Origin: Ooceraea biroi
Taxonomy: Eukaryota; Arthropoda; Insecta; Hymenoptera; Formicidae
Assembly (NCBI RefSeq): GCF_003672135.1
Contig: NC_039511.1
Coordinates: forward strand, 7,342,464 to 7,406,463
Length of the DNA stretch: 64,000 nucleotides
Reading direction: 5' to 3'
Shown piece after piece: positions 18,346 through 29,879 of this stretch; within the stretch, counting starts at the first letter, position 1, and each line of letters opens with the position of its first letter. Under the pieces are notes generated by a model. It did no database searches and was not told where the DNA came from. It saw only the letters and a program-made list of their open reading frames with translations. Made by a program: the position numbers and the translations under genes.

Positions 18346-19108
18346 TTATGTTTTTCAACGTTTAAAAAGTACGAATTATAAAATTCGCATTTTTTCTCAC
18401 AGAATGCCTTTTATACAAAAAGACGACTTCTCTTATCCTTAAATAAATAAAGTCAAATAATTTAAATGTGATATTGTTTGGGATTCGATCAAACTTTTAC
18501 AGAATATTCAAGAAAGCGATCTATTCGTCGATTTAACTCGAGAATTATTTGTTATGATTTAAGCGCGTTGAAACAAAGTCGTTTGCTTTCCATCTCGCTC
18601 TCCAGCTGATTGTTCTAAGCGAATGAGAGGAAAGGATCTCATGAACAACTTCACTTCGCCGAGCGATAGAGAAACACAAAGACGAATTCCGCCGAATCGG
18701 AGCTGTCGTTGCACAAAAATCGCTCGTTAGTCGCTCGTGAATTGTGATCGACAGCACGCTGTCGATCGCTCTGTGAAATCTATCTCACGCGATTTATTTT
18801 CCTTAGTTTTTTCTTGCGTTCGCGACCTCCGCTCCGTGCCCATAGTCGGACGAGTGCCAAGTCTCGCGACTGAACGCATAATTTCTCGGAATTCTTGGAT
18901 AATTTCCGAGATTTCGCGCGTCGCTTTCAAATCATATCGCAACTCTTGCTTTTTGCCGGTTTCGATCCGGTAGATTCTGCGAATTATTCCGCATTTGGTA
19001 CGTCAGCCCCGCGATCACGGGCCTGACGGTCCTGAGCGTCCGCTCATTTCTGTATCGTGTTGTACAGCGTGCTAGTGCACTGGCACACCAAGCGACAATT
19101 CGAGTATA
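18346..19108. other. Moderately GC-rich intergenic or old LTR-like sequence
   Basis: No gene identified. The segment 18540-19108 has many CpG sites and short frames only. It forms the left flank of the element at 19109 and joins, across that insertion, the sequence resuming at 23779, which contains AATAAA near 24082. The combination could be an older LTR, but I could not define its ends. Confidence 0.35.
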
Positions 19109-19497
19109 TGTTCCGTACAGAGCTTCGTGAACTCGAGGGAAGAGCGCAACAAACGCCTCTCTAGCTTTGTGGCACTCGGGCCTCAAAACAAGAGTCGAGC
19201 TGACCAATGTTATCCGGCGTTTGAGTCAACGACCTGGGAGTCGATTGTACTCTATGCTCGGAAAGGTTTGCTCGGTCCTTTTTAGGTCAGGGAACTGAAT
19301 CCCTTTTACCTGGGATAGGACCCATACGACCTGTTGTGGGAAGGGGAGTGAGTAGAAGATGATCAATAACTGAAGTCGCTCCTTTTAAAATACCTTAACA
19401 CTCTATATTTGAAATTGTACAAGTAAAATGACGTCGGAATACATCTATTGTATATTCAAAGCAATATTATAAATTTTATTTCTAATCGCAATTATAC

Positions 19498-20336
19498 ACT
19501 CACTCCCAAAAAGGCGGTACACTAAAATTTAGGGAAAAATTTACCAACCTTCAAATGATCATAACTTGGTAAATAATGAAGATAAAAATATGTTCAAAAA
19601 TGCAAAATGAAGCTTCAAGTATCCACTTTAAGAATATTTGAATGGCAATTATGGTCGGCCATTTGATTCAAAATGGCGGATGACAAAATGAGAGGATGCA
19701 AAAGTGATAACCGAAAGTCCGAGTTTGTAACGGTGCATGGCGTGAATTAGATATCGCAGCCTAATGGGACCAAATGCAAATGAAAATATAGAGTGTTATC
19801 TTTAAAATGCTTTTTACCGAGCTCGATGCGATCATTTTTCGCTGAGTTGTGCAACTTTAAAAAAGAAAACACTCTGTTAAGTAAATTTGGAGTATCTCAA
19901 CAAAAAATGATCGCATCGAGCTTTGTAAAAAAGCGTTTTAAAGATAAAACTCTATACTTTTATATGCATTTAGTCCCATTGGGCTGCAATACCTACTTTA
20001 CACCATGTGCCATCGCAAACTCGAATCTTCATTTATCAATTTCGCATGCTCTCCCTTTCCGCCATTTTAAAAAATTCGTCGTGCACAATTTCGATTTAAA
20101 TTGCGAAAAGTAGGGTTTCAAAGCTTTAAAACCGTTTTTGAAATTTTGTGCTAGGATAGTTAGGTACCGAGATATTCAATTTCGAATTTGCAATATCTTC
20201 GACTCAGCAAGGCCTGAGGAATTAGAAAACCCTGCGGTTCGTTTAGTTCTTTTATAATTCCAACTGCTGCGTTCATTATTCTTTATACTCCAAATCCTTC
20301 TTATGTGGTGTGTGCGTGTGTGGGTGTAGGTGTATG

Positions 20337-20375
<39 letters not shown>

Positions 20376-21407
20376 CACAAGGATGAGGACCCCGTGGTGC
20401 GTCAGTTCCACAGTAATTTAAGACTCCAAACCCTCCTTGTGGTGTGTGTGTGTGTGTGTGCGCGCGCGCAGTGCAGTGGAGTCTTAAATTACTGTGGAAC
20501 TGACAAATCACGGGGTCCTCATCCTTGTGATACACACACACTCACACACACACACACACACACACCTACATACACCTACACCCACACACGCACACACCAC
20601 ATAAGAAGGATTTGGAGTATAAAGAATAATGAACGCAGCAGTTGGAATTATAAAAGAACTAAACGAACCGCAGGGTTTTCTAATTCCTCAGGCCTTGCTG
20701 AGTCGAAGATATTGCAAATTCGAAATTGAATATCTCGGTACCTAACTATCCTAGCACAAAATTTCAAAAACGGTTTTAAAGCTTTGAAACCCTACTTTTC
20801 GCAATTTAAATTGAAATTGTGCACGACGAATTTTTTAAAATGGCGGAAAGGGAGAGCATGCGAAATTGATAAATGAAGATTCGAGTTTGCGATGGCACAT
20901 GGTGTAAAGTAGGTATTGCAGCCCAATGGGACTAAATGCATATAAAAGTATAGAGTTTTATCTTTAAAACGCTTTTTTACAAAGCTCGATGCGATCATTT
21001 TTTGTTGAGATACTCCAAATTTACTTAACAGAGTGTTTTCTTTTTTAAAGTTGCACAACTCAGCGAAAAATGATCGCATCGAGCTCGGTAAAAAGCATTT
21101 TAAAGATAACACTCTATATTTTCATTTGCATTTGGTCCCATTAGGCTGCGATATCTAATTCACGCCATGCACCGTTACAAACTCGGACTTTCGGTTATCA
21201 CTTTTGCATCCTCTCATTTTGTCATCCGCCATTTTGAATCAAATGGCCGACCATAATTGCCATTCAAATATTCTTAAAGTGGATACTTGAAGCTTCATTT
21301 TGCATTTTTGAACATATTTTTATCTTCATTATTTACCAAGTTATGATCATTTGAAGGTTGGTAAGTTTTTCCCTAAATTTTAGTGTACCGCTTTTTTGGG
21401 AGTGAGT
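19498..21407. repeat. 1.9-kb near-perfect palindrome (foldback element)
   Basis: ACTCACTCCCAAAAAGGCGG at 19498 recurs inverted at 21407, and the arms match almost base for base to a centre near 20452. Mirror-image 106-codon frames (19793-20113 and 20792-21112) differ by one residue, which shows how similar the arms are. GT/CA microsatellites lie symmetrically at 20338-20370 and 20533-20566, with a further GT/GCGC run at the centre. The frames are probably not real genes. It is inserted in element 1. Confidence 0.92.
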
Positions 21408-21506
21408 TTAGAAGTTAATACAGTTATAATTTAAAAAAAAACTGACATTGTTTTCGTGGTCTGAGAAAATGTACAAATTCTATTATTACTCATACTTGAG
21501 TAAAAA

Positions 21507-22604
21507 TCAGAGGATGAGGGAGGCGGAGATAAGTACGGGATATCGTTGGTTGGGTGTTATAAGGGGAACTATCGTATTAGGACCTGCGATTTGGAGGGCG
21601 ATCCTGAGTTGTGGAATGTTGATGGAATCAGGCCCAAGGAGGAGGGGATAAGGAGGCAAGGGCGCGGTATATGTAGGGAACAGGTCCAAGAACCTTTCAC
21701 CTACAAATTGGATAGATTGACGGGAAAAATCCCTCAAATAGTCTTCAGAGGGAAATTCACCAAACTGCGCCGTGATTCCTTGGACTGGAGGTATCGGAGA
21801 AGGAAAAGAGGTATCCGGATATTCTTCAGCATCCGCTGTGGATGGATGGATTGGCGAATACCAGGGGGAAGAAGCCACGAAAGAGGATGAAGGGGAGGAC
21901 CGGAGAAAAGTGGGTAGTGAAACCCGAATTAAAGAAACGGAACTGGACGAAGAAGTGGACCTGGGAAGAATTGGAGAAGGGGAGTTTGAGTAAGGGATGG
22001 AACAAGACGATGACGGGGAAATGGGAGGAAAAGAAGACCTAGGGGATTGAGGAGGAGGCGAGGATGAATGTGGAGATGTAGGGGAGTCTAGAATTCGGAC
22101 AGATGCTGATGAGCGAGAAGGGGAATCGATTATGCAGACTGAAAGTGATGAATGTCGGGTAGGTGAGCCGACGATTACGACGGACAATCCAGAAGATAGA
22201 GTTGGAGAGGGTGACCGCGGAATGGTCTCGATGGCGTTGCTCCGTTTTTGGGGCGGTTCGCTCCCAGATGGTCGGTTGTACGCTCTCCGATGGTTCCTGA
22301 GATTCGGTCGCGAAGGGAGAGTCGCGCTCCTAGTTCTTTTGGTGGGAGCCACTTCAAAAGGTCAAACGGAAGAAGTAAAGGAAGAAAGGAAGTATCGGCA
22401 GATTAGAATCCAACAGTAAAGAGAAAAGGAAGAAGAGATAAAGACATAGGGAGAGTTGTTTTGGGTCGTGATTTCATAGATTCAAATAATATTTCAGTAA
22501 AGTATAGGCCGGTTCAGGCGTCGGTGAAGTTGAAACAAAGAAAAGAAAGAAAACGGAAAAAGAGGAAAGAAAAGGAGAGACTGAGTACGAAAGGTTCGCT
22601 TACT
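21507..22604 (-). CDS. Ser/Pro-rich protein of element 1, split start codon
   Basis: The main exon (22351 down to 21507) encodes about 281 residues. The N-terminus is basic (APTKRTRSATLPSRPNLRN). A long Ser/Pro region follows. The conserved C-terminal block of roughly 60 residues contains ERFLDLFPTY, APLPPYPLLLGPDSINIP and NTIVPLITPNQRYPVLI. The block is clearly shared with 31442-32232. No ATG exists in the exon; the frame opens right after an AG acceptor at 22352-22353 as TGGCT, so the A of the ATG would come from an upstream exon ending at 22604 before GTAAGC. Function is unknown. A gag-like or accessory protein is possible. Confidence 0.55.
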
Positions 22605-22875
22605 TGATATTTCTCAGTTGAAGTTCTTGAAATGCTGTGTTTGTTAACTGTTGTCCTGGAACAGGGAGCCAAGGGGGCCAGACCCATGGTAAATGAAGCG
22701 TTGGCACTGATCCGGACACAGTCACGAGACTCAGAGACCGTTCGGACTGGTAACTGAGCACTGTTGTACTTCTTCCCGATTAGCTACCGCGTTCCGAGGA
22801 CTTGATACAAGTAGACCTTTCGTACTTGATCGGAGAGTTCAGGAAAAACGAATGATCTCTAGGTGGGTGGTCGTT

Positions 22876-22884
22876 TTTTTATAT
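22876..22884 (-). promoter_or_regulatory. Possible TATA box of element 1
   Basis: On the minus strand CATATAAAAAAA lies about 275 bp before the proposed donor at 22603, comparable to the TATATAAA of element 2 before its donor. Confidence 0.4.
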
Positions 22885-23778
22885 GGGAAGAATGGTGTAA
22901 GAAAGGGGTATTCCTTTTCCAGGAATTATTTTTCGGTAGCGGCTGGGCATCCCTTATGGTAATTAGTCGGTATCGACAGATGGGTCTATGAGGTGCTAAT
23001 TCTTTGTTAGTCATAGATCCATCGTTCCGACACCGCGTCCGTTTCCTTAAGCCGGATGTGCTTCTAGCCGAAAGCCTCGTGCCCGGCCGGGCGCGTGTCC
23101 AAGAACTCGCGGCCCCTGTGAGAATATTCGTCTCAGGGATTAACTATTGTAAATCGTCTATTAATATTTGAGCCGAGATCCCGAAAATCGTTGATCTCCA
23201 GCCAATCTAACGGTTGACAGGATTAGAAAACCGGGAAATTCAATAAGACACTGACGATGAAAGTTCAACACTGTATTTCCTCTTATAAGTATACACTTCA
23301 ACGTGCTTAACCGAATTCGCCCTTGTCTTTTTCGCCGATGGATCAAGAGCCGGCCTCTCCCTGCCACGCAAGGCGGGCGAGCCAATTATCGCGTTACACA
23401 TAGAAATCTGGGCACTGTGCGTGTGCCAAGGAATCGCTTTATCGTTCGATCACCTATGATAGATCGCCGCGCTAGTTGAGGTCGATCTACGCATGTCGCC
23501 CCGCTTCCATCCCGCTTATTATTTGTCCCTTAGTACGCACGCTCAGGAAGTGGCTCTACGCTACGTATTCTACGTACTTGGTGTTCCGAATGTACGTAGG
23601 TCTTACACTATATTATTTTTTTCATTCTAAGAAAAGGGATTATCTCTTACTGCAGCCGCGAGGCTTCCGGTCACACGTGACCGAACTTATTGTGACCCGG
23701 GACATTATTCGTTGAATTATTTTTAGATTACTTATTATATTTCGTTGGAAGTGAGGAGTCTGCTGGACGTAACATATA

Positions 23779-24337
23779 TGTATCTCATTTATTGTTTTAT
23801 TATTTTTCTTTGATTGTTATTCTATCCAGCGCGGGGACTCGATATTATCGGTCGCGTGTTCGTGTTCGTGTCCGCCCAGCTGCCCGCGTCAAGATATCCG
23901 TCGTCCGTCGGTTCAAGATATCCGCCCCGCGAGAGCGACAGTCTCAAAACTCTTCAAGATTTGCGATCCGCGAATTCGGTGCAGCTGAAAACTTCACCGC
24001 GAGGAAGATTGTTCCAGTTCGACATGTCATCTACGACCGACCGCACCTACTGGATAACTCATTGTATCAGTGAGAAAATGGAATAAATCACTATGTATTG
24101 TTACTTTGAAACAAGAGGACTTTTATCAACCTCGTCAGTCTCCCATCCTTACGCTATTTGCTGAGCCTCTCCAAGCATCACGCTTGCTCTTATCAGAGCG
24201 TCACGTAAGTTAAAAAATCTGCGCAAGCTAGATCGATTCTGACACAGATATATATCAAATACTTTTCTTTTCAATTTTTAGTCTGGACTGGAAGTGGGTT
24301 TGTGAGCGAAAAAATTCTTTTCTTAAAGGGTTACATA
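23779..24337. other. Flank with poly(A)-like signal, no gene
   Basis: Overlapping frames near 23792-24086 are CpG-rich and not recognisable. GGAATAAATCAC at about 24080 resembles a poly(A) signal. It may continue the sequence at 18346-19108 across element 1. Confidence 0.35.
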
Positions 24338-24627
24338 CAGAGTCCGGCAAAAGTATGGAAACCCTTAAATTTTACGAGGACTATGCATTTTAGAGAAAAT
24401 TGCTTCAGACAAAAGTTGTATGGTTTCAAATAGCGCATTACACAGTAATATCAGTATGACCTTGAAGAGTATTGTCAAGGTCACATGAAAGTCATCTTCA
24501 ATTTCTTAAATGGAAATCCCCATTCTTTATTGCATATTCGTGTAGCCTATCTCGAGAGCTTTCCAAAACACTATAATGTAGCCTTTTTTCATGAAGTACT
24601 TTTCGAGTTATGGAGCTTGAAAGTTAC
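24338..24627. repeat. Left 290-bp inverted end of the outer mariner-like element
   Basis: It matches the reverse complement of 35021-35310 throughout, including AGCGCATTACACAG and CTTGAAGAGT. Confidence 0.85.
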
Positions 24628-25132
24628 GGTATCTCCGGCATCAGCATTATCTAAAAGTAATAATCAGGAGGAATTGAATTCTTTCCTGAGGGTCCAATAA
24701 AAGCTTCCAATACCAATTGCTCTATCTTCCCCTCCCCTTTCCCCTCCCCTCCTCCTGACTCCCTTATCGATACTTCCACGGGGTATAAAATGCAACCAAG
24801 GTGTAGGGTGTTATTTTCTCGCGCATAATCATTCAGATAGGGTGATAGCGTTCAGAGTAGAGCACTCTCCGCTTCTGCTGAGAACTTTTGTCTTCTTAGG
24901 TCGGAAAGTAATAAAGTAAATATTAATCGTTTAACTAAAAAAATGGCTAATAACTTTTCGGAGCGTGAAAGAATCATTGTCCTCATGATGCGTGATGGGG
25001 TGATAATAAACGATCATTAACTGAAATAGTTTGATTATTTAATGAGACTTTTCTGAATTGGCAAATTAATAAATCCACTGTTTCGAAAACAATACAGCGT
25101 TTTCAAGAAACTGGTAGTGTAAATAATCGCTC

Positions 25133-25534
25133 TATACTGCGTTCACGGAGAGAACGACCACGCTTTTCGTCTGGTACGGTCAGATCCTGCCCTCTTCACG
25201 TCGGCAAATGGACGTGGCGTCTCGTAGGCCAGAGCCGGCTACAGCCGGTTGAAGGGACCCGCGTCCAAACACTAATGTTATTTCGTACATTCGAGAGGTA
25301 GTCATTACAGCAGTCGTTCGTGCAGCGTTATGTGAAGCCAAACAAATATGTATGATATAATGATAGTGCGATGTCCAAATTATTTCACCTACTTTACTCC
25401 ATTTATAGAGAATATATTATGCCCCGGAGCCCAAGAGTACGATAATAGCGCATACGACAGTAGGTAGCGCGCTCGAGTTCCCTCCACTCTGCCCAAAGCT
25501 GCGCGAAGCGTGGTCTCTCCGTGAATGCAGTATA
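25133..25534. mobile_element. MITE of about 400 bp inside the transposase gene
   Basis: TATACTGCGTTCACGGAGAG at 25133 recurs inverted as CTCTCCGTGAATGCAGTATA ending at 25534. The inside is non-coding. It interrupts the transposase frame. Confidence 0.65.
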
Positions 25535-26217
25535 GATCCGGCAGATCATTATCTGGAAATAAAGAGAATAAACAACTTGATGTTCTGCAGAGTTTTATTG
25601 AAAATCCCCATATGTCTGTGTTACGTCCAGAAGACTCCACGGTTCCTCGCTTCCATAGGAAAAAAAATATTAAACTTAGAAATAGGGGAAAGTAACAAAT
25701 AGGAATTAATCCCCACCAACGGAAAGAACGACCGGACGAGCGCAGGGGCCAAGTGGACAGGCGTTACGCAAACCATAAGGCTCACAGTTTTTCCAACCCC
25801 AGCTGCGCTCGGCCGGAACACTCGATAGGCAATAAACAACCGGAGTTAATAGGTAGAATCACTTAGCGAAGACCGCTCCAGACCTGGAAAAACGGAGCGG
25901 TACTTAAGAAACGTGACCCGCTGACGGCAATAAAGTAATCCACCGAATTTAAATACCGAGAAGTTCTGCCATACATGGGCAGATGCGAACTAAACATACG
26001 ATGCAAATAGACTAAAAGGAAACGCGAACATGGATTGCAATATGGTCAGCGAAGGGATTTTCAACAAGTGCCGCACTTTGACATTTGAAGACGATATCAT
26101 AAATCCATCAGATACCACGGTAATACAGAAGCCACGAACGTTTAGTTAGAAACAACCTTTTTTTTATTTCCTTCTTTTCTGGGAAAAGAATAACCCCCAC
26201 CTACACTTTTTTAGCCC

Positions 26218-26225
26218 TATATAAA
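26218..26225 (+). promoter_or_regulatory. TATA box of element 2
   Basis: TATATAAA. A TCAAT initiator-like sequence follows 32-34 bp later (26250-26254), and the proposed donor site is at 26400. Confidence 0.5.
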
Positions 26226-26505
26226 GGGAACAATTTGGTCAGAGTTCCTTCAATCTTTGGTCAGTCTGCAATCCGCATATCGTTACTGTTAAAATAATAG
26301 AGTCAGTGTTAGACTGCATTTGAAGAATCTCTGGCTTGGTTGGCTGCCTCAACTAACCTATTGAAGATCAACTCCATCCGAAGAGCAGTTCAAAGAAAAG
26401 TAAGCCTACGTTGCATATTAATTTCATTTACTCCCCTCTAACCGTTCGTGGTTTCTTTTCGTAAATTTCGATCAAAGTCTATTCTGTTCTTATTTCCGTT
26501 TTAAG

Positions 26506-26708
26506 TGGCCAATATTAATCGCGGACGGAGTAGTTCGCCGACAGAATCATTGGCAAAATTTGTGACGTTCGGCCAAGGGGCACCCTACCCCGAACCGACA
26601 ACAACCGAAGAAACAGCACAATTTAGCGATAGTAACGAGCGTTATTCACCCCTCTCCGTGGACATTCTGACACCTTTAGTTGAATATGTTTCCATTTTCT
26701 CATTTTGA
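26506..26708 (+). pseudogene. Truncated Ser/Pro-rich gene of element 2
   Basis: It is the counterpart of the genes at 21507 and 31442. The frame begins TGGCCAATATT directly after an AAG acceptor (26504-26505), so an exon ending in A at 26399 (before GTAAGC) would complete the ATG. The product starts ANINRGRSSSPTES and stops after 67 residues without the conserved C-terminal block. Intron length would be 106 bp. Confidence 0.5.
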
Positions 26709-28706
26709 TCAAAATTGTAGTTCTTTTTATTTAAAGTGAAATTGCAATCGTAAGAGTTGCAATTATGATCAAATCTGTAATCCATACTCAAATTATAATC
26801 AGTTGCATTATAAGAATTATCTATTTCTGATTTATGTACTTAATGTCTGTTTGACAAAATATATTATTGTTACTTAGTAATAGCTAACCAAATTTCATTT
26901 AGTTAATTACCCTCGCTTCACCCTTTTCCTTGACATATCGTACAGGTCCTATCCTTGGTAATAGGGTTTCATTTCCCTTACCTAAAAAGGACCATCGAGA
27001 TGACCGTTTCGACTATTAGGGTAGATCGACCTAGTCGTTGACCCACAAATCGAAGCGTATCGGTCGGCTCGAACACACGAGATACTGCGGCTGTGTGCCT
27101 ACGTACCTCGAGAGGCGTCTGGTTGCGCCCTTTCCTCGAGCTCACGGAGCTCTGGACGTAACATCTGTTAGAAGAGCACCTCAAGCTCACGATATTACAC
27201 CCAGATCCGTCAACAGAATTTTAAGAAAAAATAAATTACATCCATACAAAGTACAGCACGTTCAAAAATTGCAAGATGGAGATAATGAGCTTCGTTTGCG
27301 CTTCTGTGCAAGAATGATGGAGCTAATAGATGCCTCGCCCAACTTTCTTTATCATATTGTTTTCACAGACGAGGCAACCTTCACATTGACAGGAGAGGTT
27401 AATAATCAAAATTTTCGCTTGTGGTCGGATGAAAATCCAAATTGGATGCGGGAAACTCACACGCAATACTCACAAAAAGTAAATGTATGGTGTGGCATTA
27501 TAGATGGTTATTTGATAGGGCCGTTTTTTTGGAGGGAAATCTTAATGCTCAAATATACGAGAGATTACTTGTAGATGAAATAATTCCAGCCATACAAAAT
27601 ATTTTTCCGAATAACTTACTCAAATATGGTTTTCAATATGATGGAGCTCCGCCTCATTTTGGTGCAAGACCACGCCGAATTTTAAATGAGGTTTTCCCAC
27701 GAAGGTGGATAGGAAGAAGGAACCAAAATGAGGGAGAAGATTGGCCACCTCGGTCACCAGATCTAAGTCCTCTTGATTATTACTTTTGGGGTACCTGAAA
27801 AGTAAGGTTTACGAAACAAAACCTCAAAGTATCCAAGAATTGAGGCAGCGGATAAGGGATGAAACAGCTTTAATACCTGCTGAATATAATCGTAGAGCTA
27901 TTTCTGCGTTCTATCAAAGATTGGCATACTGTCAGGAAGTCAATGGAAGCCACTTTCAGAATGTACTCTAATAGCGTGTATACACGATAACACCTAGAGC
28001 GGACACTTATGTCTAGATCAGTGTCATTACCGTCCATACGTATTGCAATTTTTGAGGATAGAGTAGTGTCATACACTTATGTTGGGTCTAGATATCAGCA
28101 AAAAGTATCGCGTCTGTCTACACTTCTCTACATTTCGCCTAGGCGATCTAGATTGGGAGTCGATTTAAATCAGTCAATATGGAATAACGTATGCTCGCTG
28201 TTGTGGTAGTCGCTTGTATCGTGATAAAAAGAAAATGTTACGTCCAAGAGACTCCACGGTTCCTTGCTCCCAAAAGAAATAACACATTTAGAGGGAAAAT
28301 GTAATAGCTGAATGAAACACTTCACACGCTGCGATAAGTGCGACCGCGCGGGTACAGAGGCCATGTGGCCTTAATAAAATATGTCCTAAGGTGATGGACG
28401 AAACCTCTTTAAGAAAGGGGGCAAGAGAGTTGCCGTTAGGCGGCGACAAGACGTAAGACGTTTCTCGTAAGTGAAAGAGTTCAGCTACATTACTTAAGAT
28501 CGCGCATTCGTACTCACATGTGCTTATGCTTACATACGCATACGTATACTGAGCTGTTCAGTTATTCTATTGGCGATTTTTGATACTGTCTGATGTATCA
28601 CTAGTTAAGGTTTTTACTTATTCCTTTACTTATTTTTACATTTCTTCTTTTCTTTTATCTATTCTGTTTTCTCCTACTTCCGTTTTCTGCTCGTTGTTCT
28701 TTTACG

Positions 28707-29732
28707 ATGCCTATGCGTCATTTATCTGAGACAGATCGTGCTCGTATTGTGACTCTCCTACAGGAGAATCACAGTCAACGGTACGTTGCCAACCAGTTTG
28801 GAGTAAGTCCGTCCGTCATTAATCGGATTTATTCCCGGTTTCGAGAGACTGGCTCATACCACAGACGGCCGAGTCAGGGCCGTTTTCGTGAGACAAGCGC
28901 TCGGGAAGATCGAATGATCGTCCGGCAAGTTATACAGAATCGCTTTGTATGCGCACGTAGAATTGCCGACGATATTAATTATGGTCGACAGCATCCGATC
29001 TCGGCTTCAACGATAAGAAATCGTTTGAGAGAAGCGGGATTGCACGCTCGTCGACTAGTGCAAGTTCCATACTTTACCCATCGTCATCGTCGCCTACGAT
29101 TACATTATGCTCATTCTTTAGTCAGTAGGCGACCTAGGCAATGGAATTCTGTACTGTTTACGGATGAGTCTAGATTTTGCCTTTTTGGCAATGACAGACG
29201 AGCCCGAGTTTGGCGACGTCAAGGAGAACGCTATTCCGAAAACTGCAACAGACCAGTTCGAGCTTTTCATGGTGGTTCTGTAATGGTATTAGCAGGAATA
29301 TCTCGATTTTCACGAACACCTCTTGTAATTATCCCTCCACCAGGATTAACTTCTAGACGATATGTTCATGAAATACTAGAGCCATATGTTCTACCAATTA
29401 GAAATCGAATTGGTCAACGGTTTCACCTAGTGCATGACAACGCACGACCGCACACTGCTCGTTACACCCAACAGTTTCTGAGAAACCATCAAATCGATAC
29501 ATTATTGCATCCTCCAATGAGTCCCGATTTGAATCCAATCGAGCATGTTTGGGATATGTTAGAGCGCCAAGTACGCGAAAACTATCCCAACATCGTCGAT
29601 ATGGCTTCGCTTGTCACAGTTCTTTGCCGAACTTGGCAGCGAATCCCTCAAAGAGCAATACGTCGTTGCATCAATATGCGAAATCGATTGCGAGCAGTCA
29701 TTTTGAATAGAGGCGGAAATACACGTTATTAA
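28707..29732 (+). CDS. Tc1-like transposase, apparently intact (DD34E)
   Basis: A full 341-residue frame with ATG start. The N-terminus has two helix-turn-helix regions (RYVANQFGVSPSVINRIYSRF; RRIADDINYGRQHPISAST). The catalytic triad is visible: Asp in LFTDESRF, Asp in LVHDNARPHTA and Glu in NPIEHVWDML, with 34 residues between the last two, as in Tc1 elements. It cuts and pastes the element at TA sites. No stop or shift was seen, so this is the best preserved transposase of the window. Its inverted ends could not be fixed; sequence after it (29805-29870) recurs inverted at 33597-33650. Confidence 0.9.
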   Translation: MPMRHLSETDRARIVTLLQENHSQRYVANQFGVSPSVINRIYSRFRETGSYHRRPSQGRFRETSAREDRMIVRQVIQNRFVCARRIADDINYGRQHPISASTIRNRLREAGLHARRLVQVPYFTHRHRRLRLHYAHSLVSRRPRQWNSVLFTDESRFCLFGNDRRARVWRRQGERYSENCNRPVRAFHGGSVMVLAGISRFSRTPLVIIPPPGLTSRRYVHEILEPYVLPIRNRIGQRFHLVHDNARPHTARYTQQFLRNHQIDTLLHPPMSPDLNPIEHVWDMLERQVRENYPNIVDMASLVTVLCRTWQRIPQRAIRRCINMRNRLRAVILNRGGNTRY

Positions 29733-29879
29733 ATTCTTTTTAGCGTTAATCACTCCATCTTGCATTAATCACTGATACACTCCACATAATACATACGCAC
29801 ACACACGCACGCACAAAACGAAGCGTAAATCCGACCGTGCGACCTCCACGTGGTACGCTTTGGATAAAACTAACGTCGG

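Larger units (their letters stand above)
19109..23774 (-). mobile_element. TGTTACGTCC-family element 1 (minus orientation)
   Basis: On the minus strand it starts TGTTACGTCC (at 23774) and ends with the complement of TGTTCCGTACAGAGC (from 19109), a diverged version of the terminus TGTTACGTCCAGAGC seen in element 2. TATA flanks both ends (19105-19108, 23775-23778), a 4-bp target duplication. It carries one Ser/Pro-rich gene (21507-22604) and a nested 1.9-kb palindrome. The segment GTCCTTTTTAGGT...AGGATAGGACC near 19275-19335 is shared in opposite orientation with element 2 (26945-26995). TG..CA ends and the 4-bp duplication fit either a very long solo LTR or a Ginger-like DNA element. Confidence 0.75.
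25619..27163 (+). mobile_element. TGTTACGTCC-family element 2
   Basis: It starts TGTTACGTCCAGAAG and ends CTCTGGACGTAACA. TCTG flanks it on both sides (25615-25618, 27164-27167), and the host transposase frame is continuous across the site when one TCTG is counted. Length is 1545 bp. It contains a TATA box, a predicted intron and a short version of the family gene. No internal direct repeats were found, so it is not a standard two-LTR element. Confidence 0.85.
24943..27971 (+). pseudogene. Tc1/mariner-type transposase, split by insertions
   Basis: The N-terminus starts at ATG 24943 (MANNFSERERIIVLMM) and has a helix-turn-helix-like region with in-frame stops by 25020. It is cut by a MITE (25133-25534), resumes as QLDVLQSFIENPHMS (to 25618), is cut by element 2, and continues from 27168 as SVNRILRKNKLHPYKVQHV. 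The catalytic region follows with FTDEATFTLTGEV, WMRETHTQ and a PRSPDLSPLDYYFWG segment near 27760, with frameshifts near 27520 and 27790. It ends at 27971. It probably belongs to the surrounding element with 290-bp ends. Not functional. Confidence 0.8.

Noticed and set aside
20176..20729. Thr/His-rich proteins encoded across GT/CA runs
   Set aside because: Translation of microsatellites only.
19793..21112. Two identical 106-codon genes
   Set aside because: They are mirror images inside a palindrome, lack recognisable domains, and are AT-rich frames explained by arm symmetry.
25619..27163. Ordinary two-LTR retrotransposon
   Set aside because: Ends are inverted TG..CA with a 4-bp duplication, but no internal direct repeats, primer-binding site or pol gene was found.
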